DNA of 64,000 nucleotides from Apostichopus japonicus. Lineage: Eukaryota > Echinodermata > Holothuroidea > Aspidochirotida > Stichopodidae. The position numbers and the translations under genes are program-made. The notes under the pieces were generated by a model. It worked only from the letters and a program-made list of their open reading frames with translations, had not been told where the DNA came from and did no database searches. Shown in pieces: positions 1 to 12,085 of this stretch (positions within the stretch are counted from its first letter, which is position 1; each line of letters opens with the position of its first letter). Location: NCBI RefSeq assembly GCF_037975245.1, contig NC_092568.1, positions 5,496,001-5,560,000 of the forward strand. The letters run 5' to 3'.

Positions 1-1
1 C

Positions 2-223
2 TCAGGTCACCTTATTGGGCCGTTTCTCTCTCACGCATTCTGCAACATAATGGGCTTTCCTGAATTGGAGATGATACCACAGTACCCTCCAAACCAGCGT
101 GCAATAATATGGACCCTCTTGGTATTAGGGCTGGTCATGTGCGTGGCCCTGCTCGCCCCCGTCACCAACCCAGATTACTACGAGAGTCTCTTTTACGTAG
201 ATCAACAGCTTGTCAAAGTCTGA
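2..223 (+). CDS. RCE1: RCE1 (CAAX prenyl protease 2), C-terminal exon, partial
   Basis: This is the 3' end of the gene for the ER-membrane endopeptidase that removes the -aaX tripeptide from prenylated CAAX proteins such as Ras. Reading from base 2, 73 codons precede a TGA at 221-223. The peptide opens with SGHLIGPFLSHAFCNIMGFP, which I recognise as the RCE1/ABI-family signature; HAFCN is the conserved HxxxN pair (His and Asn of the last catalytic motif). A hydrophobic segment follows (AIIWTLLVLGLVMCVALLAP), as expected for the last membrane helix, then a short polar tail ending LVKV. Bases 1-5 (ctcag) look like a splice acceptor, so the exon may begin at base 6 with a split Gly codon; the upstream part of the gene lies outside the window. 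Seen: frame, motif, stop. Known: family function. Confidence is high because motif order and tail length agree with animal RCE1. Confidence 0.92.
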   Translation, partial: SGHLIGPFLSHAFCNIMGFPELEMIPQYPPNQRAIIWTLLVLGLVMCVALLAPVTNPDYYESLFYVDQQLVKV

Positions 224-631
224 CGGGCTCACCGTTTCTCTCTGAGGGATAAATTCATTGATGCAATAGATGTGTTTTCATTGGCAGATGTGGGAGTTGG
301 GAATGTGTTGTATCTCTAATACCGCATCGCCATTCTATTTTATTACTAAATGCAAGCAGCAGTTGGCAATGGCCACATTAGTCTCTACTCCTCTGCCAGT
401 ATGATCAAATCCAATTGGAAATTTGTTGCTTCGTTAAATAATCAACTCAAGAGTTAGGAAGCCAACCAGTGATTCATTTGTCGGTGGCCATTCTGCGACA
501 TGCAGAAAAAACATAGCTTATCTCAGACCACCTCCATTTGCCAAGTGTGTGGAGTGTTACAAGATAGGCATGAGATGCTTTTTTGCTTGTATCCAATCCC
601 CAAAATATTTTATTACGTACCCTGAAATAAA
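224..631 (+). other. RCE1 3' untranslated region to first polyadenylation signal
   Basis: Non-coding sequence directly after the RCE1 stop. A canonical AATAAA occurs at 626-631; a second one at 1236-1241 could serve a longer isoform. No other gene signal lies between them. Which signal is used cannot be decided from sequence. Confidence 0.5.
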
Positions 632-790
632 CCCTTTACCCTGAAATGTATTTCTTTATAAATTAATATTCGTGCGTACCTGAAAGAGAACTTCAGATTT
701 AATATAGTACATTGAACTTCCGACCATGATATTCGCAGATTTTTTCTGCAACATAAAAAATTACTCTTTAGCATTGTGTTTGTTTTTAGG

Positions 791-965
791 ACAAAATATA
801 ACAGTATTTAGGAATGACAGACAAAACAATTGTACTTTAGAATAATCAAAGATGATATTTGTGAAATGTGAAATTATAGCAACAAAATAACAGTATTTAG
901 GAATGACAGACAAAAAATTGTACTCGAGAATGTTCAAAGATGATATTTTGTGAAATGTGAAATTA
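791..965. repeat. Tandem duplication, period about 91 bp
   Basis: Two diverged copies sharing 'acagtatttaggaatgacag' and 'caaagatgatatt', followed in both by 'tgtgaaatgtgaaatta'. The first starts near 791 and the second near 882. It lies downstream of RCE1 and has no coding content. Confidence 0.75.
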
Positions 966-3900
966 AAAAAAAAAAATCAAAGATGGCTGGATGTTGGAAG
1001 ATAATTTAGGCTACAAAAAAAGGTTTTGAGCTGTGGAAAGTAAAGGAATTAAGCTGCTCAATGAAGAGGGAATTGATATTTTTTTGCAAATGGGGTTATG
1101 CAGAAGGAAATTGTACTGTTTAATGAATGTATGGTGAATTGAGCATAAAAATAGTAAGGTTTTGTTTGTCACTGAATCACTAAACAAACTTTACTCATAT
1201 AAAGAGTGAAATGCTTTGGTGATCTTGTAAATATAAATAAATGTGAATTTATAAGACAGATAGAAGGAAAGCTGCATAATTAGTACTTATTAAATATCAA
1301 ACATAGGTAATAATTAAGAGGACAATTCATGTTTATTGTATGCATATTCATGAGTATTCCTGCCTGTTCTTTATAACTGTTTTTGTTTTGCAAACTTTTT
1401 GCGTTCAGTGGAACTCAAGTCTCTTTGGTTTATGTTTTTTGCTTATGATTTATTTTTTTCAGGGTGTATTTTTCTTTTGCAAACCAGTTGTCTGTTTTGT
1501 AATTATGTTTCATTAAGGACAAGTTTCTTCAGGTTGTCTGTTGCAAAGTTTTTTGAAAATCAGTTTTGCATCTTATAATATCACAGCTACCTGGATGGTA
1601 TGAGATATAAAATGACAACCTTAAACTTTATTCATCCAATTTCATATGATCTGGAACTCTCACTCCACAGTAGTAAAATGTACCCACCATGGAGGGTCAT
1701 GTGATTCATTTAATCCTTTGTCAGTTCAAAAAGATTTGCCTTCCGTAGACACAGAACATTACAATAACAGGTCTTTAAGGCAAAACTGAGAATAATTTCT
1801 TAAGTTTGGATGATATTAATATTTGTAAAGTCTCATGAAAAGCTTGATCTGCAATGTACCCTGGCTACTATTGGAACATCCACTTTCAGAGTCCTATAGA
1901 TTGTATACCAGTGGTCACTGGTATGATGGTACATGCTTTGTTTCATGCAAAAACTTGTAGGCTGTTTCTCATATCTATGTACATTTGTGTACAGTCCTGA
2001 TAAGCTGCGTGTGTTGCAGCTGCAGTTCGGTTGTTTGAAAGAAAATACTCAAAATGGCAAATATTAAATTGAAAATTGTGGTAAACATTGGAAAAATGTA
2101 CCAACTAGCATGGCTTGTGGCATGTGGTTGCTTTGAGATCAGAACATTAGTTGTTGCTCACAGCATATTTAAAGTTATTATTGATTGATTGTTGTTATAA
2201 ATGTTCTTGCAGTTTAGTCAGTTAACTTTCTTAAGTGGGAGATATTGTCTGGGATGGGATGGTTTGGAGAGGGAGATATTGGCTGGGATCGGATGATTGG
2301 GAGTGAGGTGTTTCTGACCAGAGGCGAGACTCCTCTGCTGATTCATTTAATATTCATCTGTGAAAGTGTTTCATTTTTAATGATCGAAAGATTAATAAGG
2401 CTTTCTTTTAGTTCTGTTGATTTTTTATTAATATTTATGCATTGATTTGTTACCACCACATTTTAGATCTGTTTGTATTTATTTTTCCCCTTTATTTGGG
2501 GGGGGGGCAGGAGGGGGTGGGGATGTTGAAGGTATAGAAACCCTTGAATAGAATATGGTTGTTGATGTGTGGTTTAGTTTCATCGTGTAGTGAACGGTTT
2601 CATTCGGGTGAACTCATACCTACTTTACTTTAGCAAGTAATTCTATGCATTTATATATTTTTGACCTCATTGAATCTCCTGTAAACTTTGAACTCCTATT
2701 CTGTGTGCTAGAAATAGTGCTATCTGGTTTTAAGACGACTAGTTTTAGTTTCGATACTTTTTGGCATTTTCGTCTTTTTAAATTGATTCTAAATTATTGA
2801 ATTCTGGTAACTTAATTTATTCTCAAAGAGTTGTATGTTAAGTACTGAGTGAGCAGAACATAGTTGGAAGAACATTTTGGTTGTGATTTTGGGTTGTCAA
2901 ATAACCTAAAGGGAATATATATGTAGGCTGATGTTTCCAATGGATGTACAATATTGTGTATTAGTATGTTATACAACAGTCTGTCAGATATTCACTGGGT
3001 TTACAATTCCAAAACTGAAAAGTCATAAATATGCCCTTCATTAATATTAGGAAATACTTTAATGTAGGTACTTGATTATCAGATTCCAGCTGATAAAGTT
3101 TGTGATGACTTCCTGTTTGTAATTAAATCAAATCCCCATCCACCCCAATGGGATTGGGTGGTACAAAGGTAATAGACCATTTACATTAAGTATATGATCA
3201 TCACAGGGGTGGAATGGCCTACCACTGTACCATCTTGGACCCAGTGCATCACTGTGTTCCAAGCCTCACAGGTGCTGCAAAATTGAGGTACAGAAGGTGC
3301 CATTTTAACTCTTTTGAAAAGATGTTAGCTTTATTCAGGGCACCAAATGGACCACTTGTTTCAAGGCCCAGCACCGCCAGTGTGGATCATTGAGCTTAAA
3401 ACTAAAAGGCTCAGTTCCCTCCTGGAGCATTCCTTGTGACTCCTATTGAGGTATAGTGCCACCTGTGTTACCTCCATTTCTAACCATCTGGGTTGTAGGC
3501 TAAACTAGAAAAAAGTTGTTAAATTGATGTATTCATAATTGTTTTGTTATTTAGAAGGTTTGTGAGGATCATTGAAGTTCTCTCATTTGGAAAGTTTACA
3601 TGGTTGCATCATTTGAAAAGTCAAAATGGGACACCAGCCTCATGGATCAGTGTGTAGAGAAATTAAAGGCATCAGTCATGCCTTCAATATGCTAGAAATT
3701 CAAAGAATGGTCATTCATGTATAAATTTCAACGAGCATTTGACAGTTGCTTTCAAAAATGTTTTCGTCACCAGGATTATTTATTGTCCTATTAAACTCTT
3801 AGTGGTTTGGAACAATTAAGAGGGTCAGTACCATGACGTATGTATGTTTGAAAAATCTTAGCAGTTTTTAGGAAACTCTTTAGGACATTTTAGCATTAGG

Positions 3901-6848
3901 ACATGTTGAAGAAAAAAATTGTTTTTCTACCCAGAAATCCTATTATGAGATTGATTTCCATGGTTTTGGTATTACTAGCAACAGTTTGCTGTAGGAGAAT
4001 GTTTTTTTTGTTGTTGATCATTTATGCTTTCACATCCAACTCTGTAAACATTTTCAATAATTCATAGTAGGAAGAAGTTAACCACTCAACCATTGTCATC
4101 AGTGATCCTTCTCATAGTGATTTTGTGAGATGAGTGTAGGTTAACCGGTTAGTTAGTAACAATATAAGTTATACTAATTCTTAATATCCACTATTCCTTT
4201 CTACAGAATAGGCATGGCATTGTATAGAATCCAACAATGATGCCCCCTGCCCTTCCACCAAACCCCCCTCAAGTTGTAGAAATAATTTTGACTGCTCACC
4301 AAGTCTTTGCCCTCGTCAGCATGCCTTACATATACAAAGGCAGCTATGCCATTGAAGCTGATTCTTAAAAGTAGATTTGTTTCGGAAGCTTCCTAGGGCA
4401 TTGTTTAGCATTAACAACAAATTGCTTTCTTTGATATACATCTTGTTACATTTTGAAAAGCAAAACTGTGGATGCTTTTAGTGAACTATAAGTGCTGTAA
4501 AATATTTCTTTTTACTTTCTTATTGAACCAGTGTCTATTTTTAGAGGTGGAGTGACTTTTCAAATTGTCAATTTCTTTTAATTTCCACAAATGAAATGAG
4601 AGAGCTTCTAATATTTATTGCTGATACATTACAAATAGCTGTCATTTTAAATCAAGAACAAATTGGATTCTAATTATGTCAGTCTTCTTTGGGCTTGCAA
4701 TTTAGTGGTGCCAGGAAAATATGAGATAAAGCTTAATATACTGAAGGAAAACAAAGACTTAAAATTTTTTTTTTAGCCCGATGACATAATTGTCCCGGGA
4801 TCTGACCTAACTTCCAGTGCCTCGGACCGAATCTAATAGAGCCATAATTTACTCATAATTTAGCAACGTTTGAGTGATATCAAAAAACAATAATTCTAGG
4901 AATGTTAGTTTGAGCAGCTGTAATCATATTTGGGTCACTTCTTGCAATATTTGGACAGATGGCTGCAACTCAGTGGCATCAAAGTTGCCAAAATGATGCC
5001 ATTGTCAATATACTACATCAGTCATTAAATTAAAGCACCAATGTGTAGGTGTGTGGTGTTGTCGATAGATGGCGCAAGTCCAGAATGTGTAATGCCACAT
5101 TATTTAAAGTTCTCAGATTTACATCCCATGATTTTGGAACATTTCGACTGTTCCAAATAATTCTCTTTCAATGATTTTTATTTAAACCTGTAATATATAT
5201 TGATGAAGACATTTTGTCACCATTGTGTACATTTTTTTTTTTCTCACACATTACAGTAATTTGTGTTATATGTAAAGTGCCTTTTGTATGGAAAACATTT
5301 GTATGCTCTTACCAGGAATCATGAATTAACTTGATAGCAAAACAGACATTCATCGAAATGACATCTCAGGAATGTCACTAAAGAATTGATTTTCAAAGTT
5401 GATTTTTCTCTTTGTTCACTGTGAAATAATATAAATAGGTGATGTATTGAAAAGTAATAAACTTGTCAGAAATTTTAATATTTTTAATGGTAGCCAGATT
5501 TTGTTGCAGTCTGTTTCATTCTTTGTATTCACTTGCATTTGAATTCACTTGTTGTGCATACTTAACAAGAGTTGACGCCATATACATACCTGTGAGCCAT
5601 AAGAAGAATGCTAGGAGCCCATCGTCCTTGACTTACAGTGATCTTGTTATATTCTCGGCTTTTCTAAACTCATCTCCAACTAGCTTTTCAGTTCTGCAGG
5701 ATATCTTTGATAAAATTCTTACTGAAGGAAGTGGAAATGTTAAACATTGAACACAATTTGTACATTATAATCTAGCTCCTTGCTCAACGAAAAGCACGCA
5801 AATGAAAACACTTGTGTTCCATGTGACTCATGTAGCACTGTTAACTGTCAGGAACTGTTAATTATAACAGTTACATTAATGTTAACATAACATTAAAATA
5901 ATATACACTCATTTACCAGTGTTTCAATCTCTTTCTTACTCTAAAAAGACTGCATGTAACCCCCCCCCCCCCCCTTCCAACCAGTCCCCATCATTTATGT
6001 TATTTTTCTCAATAGACATAAAATGTAGGTTCACTATGGTTGCATTTTTACAATAAATATAATTTCAATGTATATATACAAAGAGAAAGGAAGTAGTCTA
6101 AAACACCTTAATAAGCTTAAAGAGTAGACCCACTCCCCAAAAAGTAAGAAAAAAAATAAAATCAATGGATTAATACACACTTTACTTTTCTTAGCATGGA
6201 AGGCTTTATAGTATCAAAGCAAGCAGATTTATTCGGTTTCAAGCTAGACATAGCAATTATATACTTCACTTTCATTTGTTGGAGAATGGAGACGTAAAAA
6301 TGGGTCAAAGGATTAGCGTACTTCAGATAGTGATCAGCAGTTGTACTGTGTGAATATTGGCAGCAAGAGAAGGATCAATGTTTACGAGAGAAATCGTTGA
6401 ATGCATGTTTTGAATTATTGCCAAATTTCAATGTATCAAGAATAGCAGACTTATTTTTTGTTTGTTCAGTATACCATTGGTAATTGACCAAGTATTTTTG
6501 ATATCATTCTTGAAGTTATTGAACTTATCAAAAAAATACTGCTTAATAGAAATATGAAGAGCATGATTCAAATTTTGCGATAAGCACGAAACTTATCAGA
6601 ATTATTGTTTGTAGGACTTCTTAAGAAAGATTGATAAAACCGAGTTTGTACATTTAATCGACTGTAAGATACCATTCGTTATCCACGGTTGACGCTTCTT
6701 ACGACGTTTTGAAGTACTGATGTATATATCAATGGAAAACACTCGTAAATCTTTTGAAAAACTGAAGTGCATTTATCATAAGCGTAATTCACATCACTAA
6801 CTGAATATATAAAATTCCAGTTAGGAGTTAATGAAATGATCAATATTT
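966..6848. other. Intergenic, no gene recognised
   Basis: AT-rich DNA with stop codons in all frames at ordinary density. It contains a G-run near 2500, an uninterrupted 15-base C-run at 5960-5974 and scattered short open frames (for example 5463-5750) without splice context or recognisable protein words. I see no RNA gene or element ends here. Confidence 0.5.
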
Positions 6849-6849
6849 T

Positions 6850-7215
6850 CAGTGGTGAGGAAGGTACTTTTGAGTGGGGGGGCTGAAGACTGATGGCCGG
6901 CCTGGGGGAGGGGTCTAAGGGGAGGGGGTGTCCCCCTCCCCTTTGGAATTTTTTGCATTTCCAGGTAGCCTCAGATACAATTTGGTGCAATATAGCACAC
7001 TTCAACACCCACTCCAATTTGTAAACTTAATTTTGTATTTTCACCAGGCCTTAGATGCAATTTGGTGCTCCAAATGAGATTTTTTTTCTCATTTGGAAAT
7101 GAAAAAGGGGTTTTCTGACTTGCGAAGCGGGGGGGGCGAAATGATACTTCCGCCCCTCCACATTTTTCACTGGGGGGGCTGGCGCCCCCCCAGCCCCCCC
7201 GGTTCCTACGCCCTT
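6850..7215 (-). repeat. Dispersed repeat family R2, copy 1
   Basis: Read on the minus strand it begins GGGCGTAGGAACCGGGG, passes through a G-rich tract and 'gcttcgcaagtcagaaaacc', then 'ggagcaccaaattgcatcta', and ends 'ccactcaaaagtaccttcct'. A second copy in the opposite orientation lies at 11388-11692 and a fragment at 40885-40985. Open frames across it are by-products of the G/C-rich tracts. The class (MITE, SINE or LTR fragment) cannot be told from these copies. Confidence 0.8.
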
Positions 7216-7661
7216 GAATATTTTTAATAGAATAACGTCTAGTATCACAACCGTTGTCATCTTTTCTTTGTCAAGAGAAGTTCTCAAGAAAATAAGGAAG
7301 TGGTTACATCTGTAACTAATAAACCAGAAGTGTAATTATACTAGCAGGTTTACTGTTTGTAAATATATTGCCAATTCAAGAGGCAGAACTTCCACTATTC
7401 GAGTAGGCCGACTTAGTAATTGTGGAAGAAGTTGTTGGGAAATACAGTTTTCATAAAATCAGATGGTCGACTCTTGAGTATAGGTCTATATTAAATTCAC
7501 CTATATATAACCCTTGTTTTCACAAGAAATTTGATTCAATATATATAACACGTATATAGTCATTGAAAGAAGAAACTGAAACATTATGCAGGTCTGTAAA
7601 CAACACAGAAAATGCTGAATGCAATTCTATAAAAGAAATACTTTCGTCCTCTAAGTTGAAG

Positions 7662-7744
7662 GACTGCTGGCGCCCTTTTCAGCTCTTTACCACTTTTTAC
7701 TTATTCGCGATTATTGACTTTTTTATTGCGCTCTCATCTACCTA
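7662..7744 (+). repeat. Dispersed repeat family R1, left part of a copy split by a transposon
   Basis: From 'ggactgctggcgcccttttc' to 'gcgctctcatctaccta' this is nearly identical to the reverse complement of 37449-37533. It stops abruptly at a TA (7743-7744) where the transposon begins; the rest of the same R1 copy resumes at 13969. Confidence 0.88.
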
Positions 7745-8260
7745 CCCAGATAACATCATGCTAGCGGTCCACCGGCGGCCCGCCAGCTGCACCACTGGCG
7801 GTCCACCGGCGGGGAAAGCCGGCGGAACGCCAGAGATTTGGCCGGCTTTAATCCGGCGGTCCGCCGGCGACTACGCCAGAAGACCGCCGGAGAAACGCCA
7901 GCGTACCGCCGGTGTACCGCCAGTGTTTCACAAGCAGACCGCCGAAGAAACGCCAGCGTACCGCCGGTGTACCGCCAGTGTTCCACCAGTAGACCGCCAG
8001 AGAGACGCCAGCGTACCGCCGAAGAAACGCCAGCGTTCCGCCGGTGTACCGCCAGTGTTCCACCGGCAGACCGCCGAAGAAACTCCAGCGTACCGCCGGT
8101 GTTCCACCAGTAGACCGCCAAAGAAACGCCAGCGTACCGCTGGTGTACCGTCAGTGTTCCACCAGCAGACCGCCGAAGAAACGCCAGTTTTCCGCCGGTG
8201 TACTACCAGCAGACCGCCGGAGAAACGCAAGCTTACCACCGGAGTACCGCTGAATTTCTG
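7745..8260. repeat. Left subterminal array, 11-bp subunits in 55/44-bp groups
   Basis: The array is made of 11-bp steps: ACCGCCGGTGT, ACCGCCAGTGT, TCCACCAGCAG, ACCGCCGAAGA, AACGCCAGCGT, which together form a 55-bp unit. 'gaccgcc' anchors recur at 7937, 7992, 8069, 8113, 8168 and 8212, giving spacings of 55, 77, 44, 55 and 44 (all multiples of 11). Because 11 is not a multiple of 3 and the units lack stops, several frames are open on both strands (one of 251 codons from 7563). These are repeat artefacts, not genes. Confidence 0.88.
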
Positions 8261-8875
8261 TCAGAGAGAGCCACTGGCTATCCACTATCTAATATCCAGT
8301 GTTCTGGCGACCTGCTAGCCCAAATCTGGTATTTCGCCAGCAACCCGCTAGGCAGAGATCTTCACATGAATTGCTAACCATATCTGTGTTCCGGTAGAAA
8401 ACTGTCCGTCAAATATCTGGTTTTGTCCCAGCACATTGTCAAGGGAATGCTAGCAAGAGTGCCAGCTTGTTTGGGGTGTACTACTAGAACAGAGCTATTG
8501 GTCTACCTGCAGATTTTACTGAATTACACATGCGGTTACATATGAAGAAATAATGACTAACACAGTGAAATTAGTTGCTATCATTTTATTACGCCTATAA
8601 ATTACAAAGCGAGAAAATGAGTTCCAGCGTTAAATATTGCAACAGCACTAAAGAAATTCACTCGTCAACTGTTTGTGGTGAAGTTTGAGATTTTCGCCCT
8701 CCCTCACAATCTGATGCATCCTTCAGAAATCTAACTACCGCCGCCTGAATATCAGATGAAGTCGATTGTGCAGTTCCTCCGTACAGCTTCTGTTAATACA
8801 AAACACATTACACAAAACATTACATAAAAGATTGCATTCTACACAAGCAATAAAATGAAGCCAATAATGGGTTAC

Positions 8876-9153
8876 CCGATACTCATAGCTAGGACAGTTA
8901 CTACTGTTCATGTTCCACAACCATGCATCAGTTACTACTGTAACTGCTCGTAACACAGTAACATGTGTTACAGGTGGCAAGTTTTTTGTAAATGCAAATT
9001 TAAAAAAAAAAAAAAATTAATTATAAAATTTAATATACTACATTTTTTTTTTTTTTAATTACTGCAAATTTTCACCTGTCTGACTCTTAGTTCAACGTGT
9101 CACAGCTTTTTGATAATTACTGTGCCAACTGTAACACTAGCTATGAGTATCGG
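8876..9153. mobile_element. Inverted-repeat (MITE-like) element inside the transposon
   Basis: CCGATACTCATAGCTAG at 8876-8892 is repeated exactly in inverse at 9137-9153. Similarity continues imperfectly on both sides (ATAATG and GTTAC words). Between the arms lie poly-A and poly-T tracts (about 9001-9056) that can pair. It has no coding potential. It is either a nested MITE or a structural part of the host transposon. Confidence 0.6.
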
Positions 9154-9633
9154 CTGGGGTCTCACATTATGATCACAATTGGTTAAACTACATTATTCAC
9201 ATTTTCACACATTTACCATTTTTTCAGTGATATACAAAATATTTCCTTTGCATTTGACAGTCACCTTCTTTCATTTTATACTGAACACATGCATTACTGT
9301 TGCAAATCCAGGTCCCATCAATTGGGAAAGAAAGTGACAATGGACTGGTCAATAAAATCATATGGTGAATTAACTTTAAAATCAATGCTGAATGCTGCTT
9401 TTCAACTGCATCTGAAACAACACATCTTACATCAAAATATATTTGTAGTAACTTATTTAAATGACCAGAATTCAATGTATATTAAAGCAAGAATTCTCGT
9501 TGATGGGGTTTTGCATTGAAAAGCTGGCCGATCCATGAGTCAAATGCACAATCCCCTCCCCACAACTCAAGGTTCTCTTCACTGCTGCTGAAAACAAAAA
9601 TGACACATATAAACTCACTTTCAATTATGTATT

Positions 9634-10340
9634 TCATACATGCAGCTTCGAAAAGGCTGTTTTCCCAGTGGTACATGTCCAGTTCAGTGTGGTAGCAACT
9701 GCATTTGCCAATAAATCACCCATGATTCTTTTAACGCACTCCTTCAACGTGTTGCCACCAAGAATTGATAGTCTTCTCTTCTTGAAACAACAAAAAGAAA
9801 GAAAAGTTAATCAGAAACCATTCAATAATTATTATACAAACAGAAATATTCAAGTAATTCTATTTCATCCAAACTTTGGCATCTTTTGCTAATTTCTTAT
9901 CAATATTTAAAGAGGAACTAGCAATGCAGTGCTGCAATGTTCCTTTCTGGGTCCAGTCAAAAACAAGATTGATTTAACAGCCCACTTTTGTAGAATGCAC
10001 CGCAATGTAAAATCATTTCTGGCCAAACTCTTGTTACCTAAATGCTTTCATATCTGTTACTACCTTAGAGTTTTAATTTTCTCCCAGGAAAAGGAAATTA
10101 GCCCCTCAGGAAATATTTTATTTTGTACAGACCACTGACACAATAAAACCTGACTTGGCTTCAAATTTATAATGATAAACTAACATTACACTCTGGAAAA
10201 CTGTTTTCTGATTACTTTCCTTACACTTTTAAACTGACTTACCAAATATCTTTCCAAAGCCTTGTTTGTTTCAATAGAGTCATCCAGGTTATTAAATTCC
10301 TCCAAAGATCCCACAGGAATAGTAACGCGCTGGCTTCTAA
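9634..10340 (-). CDS. DUF4806-domain protein encoded by the transposon, partial two-exon model
   Basis: The two exons on the minus strand are 10340-10243 and 9780-9634. The first encodes VTIPVGSLEEFNNLDD followed by KALERYL and ends exactly at a GTAAGT donor in phase 0. The second begins after a long pyrimidine tract and AAG, and encodes RLSILGGNTLKECVKRIMG, then LNWTCTTGKTAFSKLHV and a stop. The order 'hydrophobic-P-x-S-x-EEF', 'L-x-x-x-GG', 'K-x-x-x-RI(M/L)', 'N-W-x-(7 residues)-AF-x-x-L' is what I know of DUF4806, a metazoan domain common in transposon-linked proteins and of unknown function. An in-frame TAA lies just upstream (10344-10342) unless the acceptor at 10342-10341 is used. A possible upstream acidic exon (VDGHVNTVLQETCNNDNNFE, about 10640-10540) is partly frameshifted. 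The stop cuts the usual end of the domain short and may be a frameshift. Probably a decayed copy. The N-terminal part was not found. Confidence 0.62.
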
Positions 10341-11387
10341 CTTAGTTCCTGAAATCCTGATCTGGAAAAATTGATAAATTGTGATTTAATCTGCTGACTC
10401 CATCTTCCTCAAAAAACAACAACAGCAGCATACTTTGGTGTTTCCATACTTCAAATTAAAGTTAACAGTAAATAAGTTCACAACAACATATTGTGCAGGA
10501 GAGGAATGGCTATCTGTGGCTCCTTTATATACTTATAATCCTTTCACTCTTAACTTCAACTGTGTCATCATGCAGCTCAAAGTTGTTATCATTATTGCAT
10601 GTTTCTTGTAAAACAGTGTTGACATGCCCATCAACCTCATTTTGTATTTTCCTTGTTTAGTTCGCCAGGGATTTCACATGAGTCATTTTTTCCCTGTTAA
10701 TCTACTGCAAAAAAAGAACCAAAAACAATAATCTAGAGCTCTTCATTCTGTATCCATTACTTACAATGGGCATTAACCCTTGGATTATTATTTTTTTTTG
10801 GGGGGGGGGGGAGAACTATTATATAAGGTCAAATTTACATCATCAAATACAGACAAATCATGTTATTCGTTACTCTGTCTGCAGAGCTTTTTAAACAGAA
10901 AAACATACCCTCCTGCTTGCCGAAAGTTGTATCTACTTTCATTGCCATTTAATTCATCTGGGAATACAATAGAGGGGCAAATTGAACCTAAACTACCTCC
11001 ACTAACTATGCTTTCAATGATTTATTGCCAAGGAATTTAAACAGTTCTCCCCGCAGCACTTTAAACTTTGAACCCTTTAGAGTAACTTTCCATAGAGTTA
11101 AATAGTGGCACGCAGTACAGACATAGCACAGAGGCAGTTCAGCTATTGGGCAAATATACTTTACTTTAACTGAGGATCACTTCAATGTAGGCAGTTATTT
11201 TCTTGGAAATCATGTGCAGAATGATTCATTAGAAACTGAGCACATGGAATAGACCCAATGCAAATATTTCAAATTGACAGTAGCTAACACAAAAAAGCAA
11301 CAAAAAGAGATAAGGCAGCCACAATTTTTTTAGAAGCCTAGAGGCTAGATATGAAATATTTTTCATTATCGTGTTGGTTGGTATCAC

Positions 11388-11692
11388 CAAGAGCGTAGGA
11401 ACCGGGGGGAATGGGGGCGCCAGCCCCCAAGTGAAAACTGTGGAGGGGCGGAAGTATCATTCCGCCCTCCCCCCCCCCCTGGCTTCGCAAGTCAGAAAAC
11501 CCCTTTTTCATTCCCAAATGAGAAAAAAATCTCACTTGGAGCACCAAATTGCATCTAAGGCCAGGTGAAAATACAAAATTAAGTTTACAAAATTGAGTGG
11601 GTGTTGAAGTGTGCCATATTGCACCCTCCCCCCAGGCCGGCCATCAGTCTCTTAAGCCCCCCACTCAAAAGTACCTTCCTATGCTACTGGGT
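11388..11692 (+). repeat. Dispersed repeat family R2, copy 2, inside the transposon
   Basis: It starts 'gagcgtaggaaccggggg', contains 'cttcgcaagtcagaaaaccc' and 'gagcaccaaattgcatctaa', and ends 'ccactcaaaagtaccttcct'. It is in the opposite orientation to the copy at 6850-7215 and lacks about 60 bp of that copy's GC-rich segment. It inserted after, or was carried by, the transposon. Confidence 0.8.
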
Positions 11693-12010
11693 ATCACTAT
11701 ACTCCACATGAGTACTCATAAACTATGATGACGATGACCTATTGTTCTCCAAAATGCTTAATATGTCACAAAAACTTTGAAGCCTAAGCACTAAACATGA
11801 AATCCAAAAAGATTTAGGCTAACCACCAACCCATTCCTGATATTTAAAAACAACCATACTTATATTATTATTAATAAGGTTTTAACATTGAGTCTTTACC
11901 TTCTTAACTAGCCTAGGCCTAGCTATAAACAAATAAAACAGCACATTATTGCTTAAAAGTTATGGATGACCATGATTTTTCAATACTGTAACATACCAAA
12001 TGATTTAAAA

Positions 12011-12085
12011 CTAGGCCTAGGCCCCTAGTACTAGTGTACTACCACTACTAGTAGTAACTAGTAGTAGTACTGTACTACTAGTAGA
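12011..12085. repeat. CTAG/ACTAGTAGT palindromic low-complexity patch
   Basis: The perfect palindrome CTAGGCCTAG (12011-12020) is followed by many overlapping ACTAGT, AGTACT and TAGTAGTA words that can fold on themselves. No coding role is seen. Confidence 0.6.

Noticed and set aside
7563-8318. 251-codon plus-strand open frame rich in Arg, Pro and Ala
   Set aside because: It runs through the 11-bp GC-rich array; several other frames on both strands are open over the same bases, which is expected for stop-free 11-mers and not for a gene.
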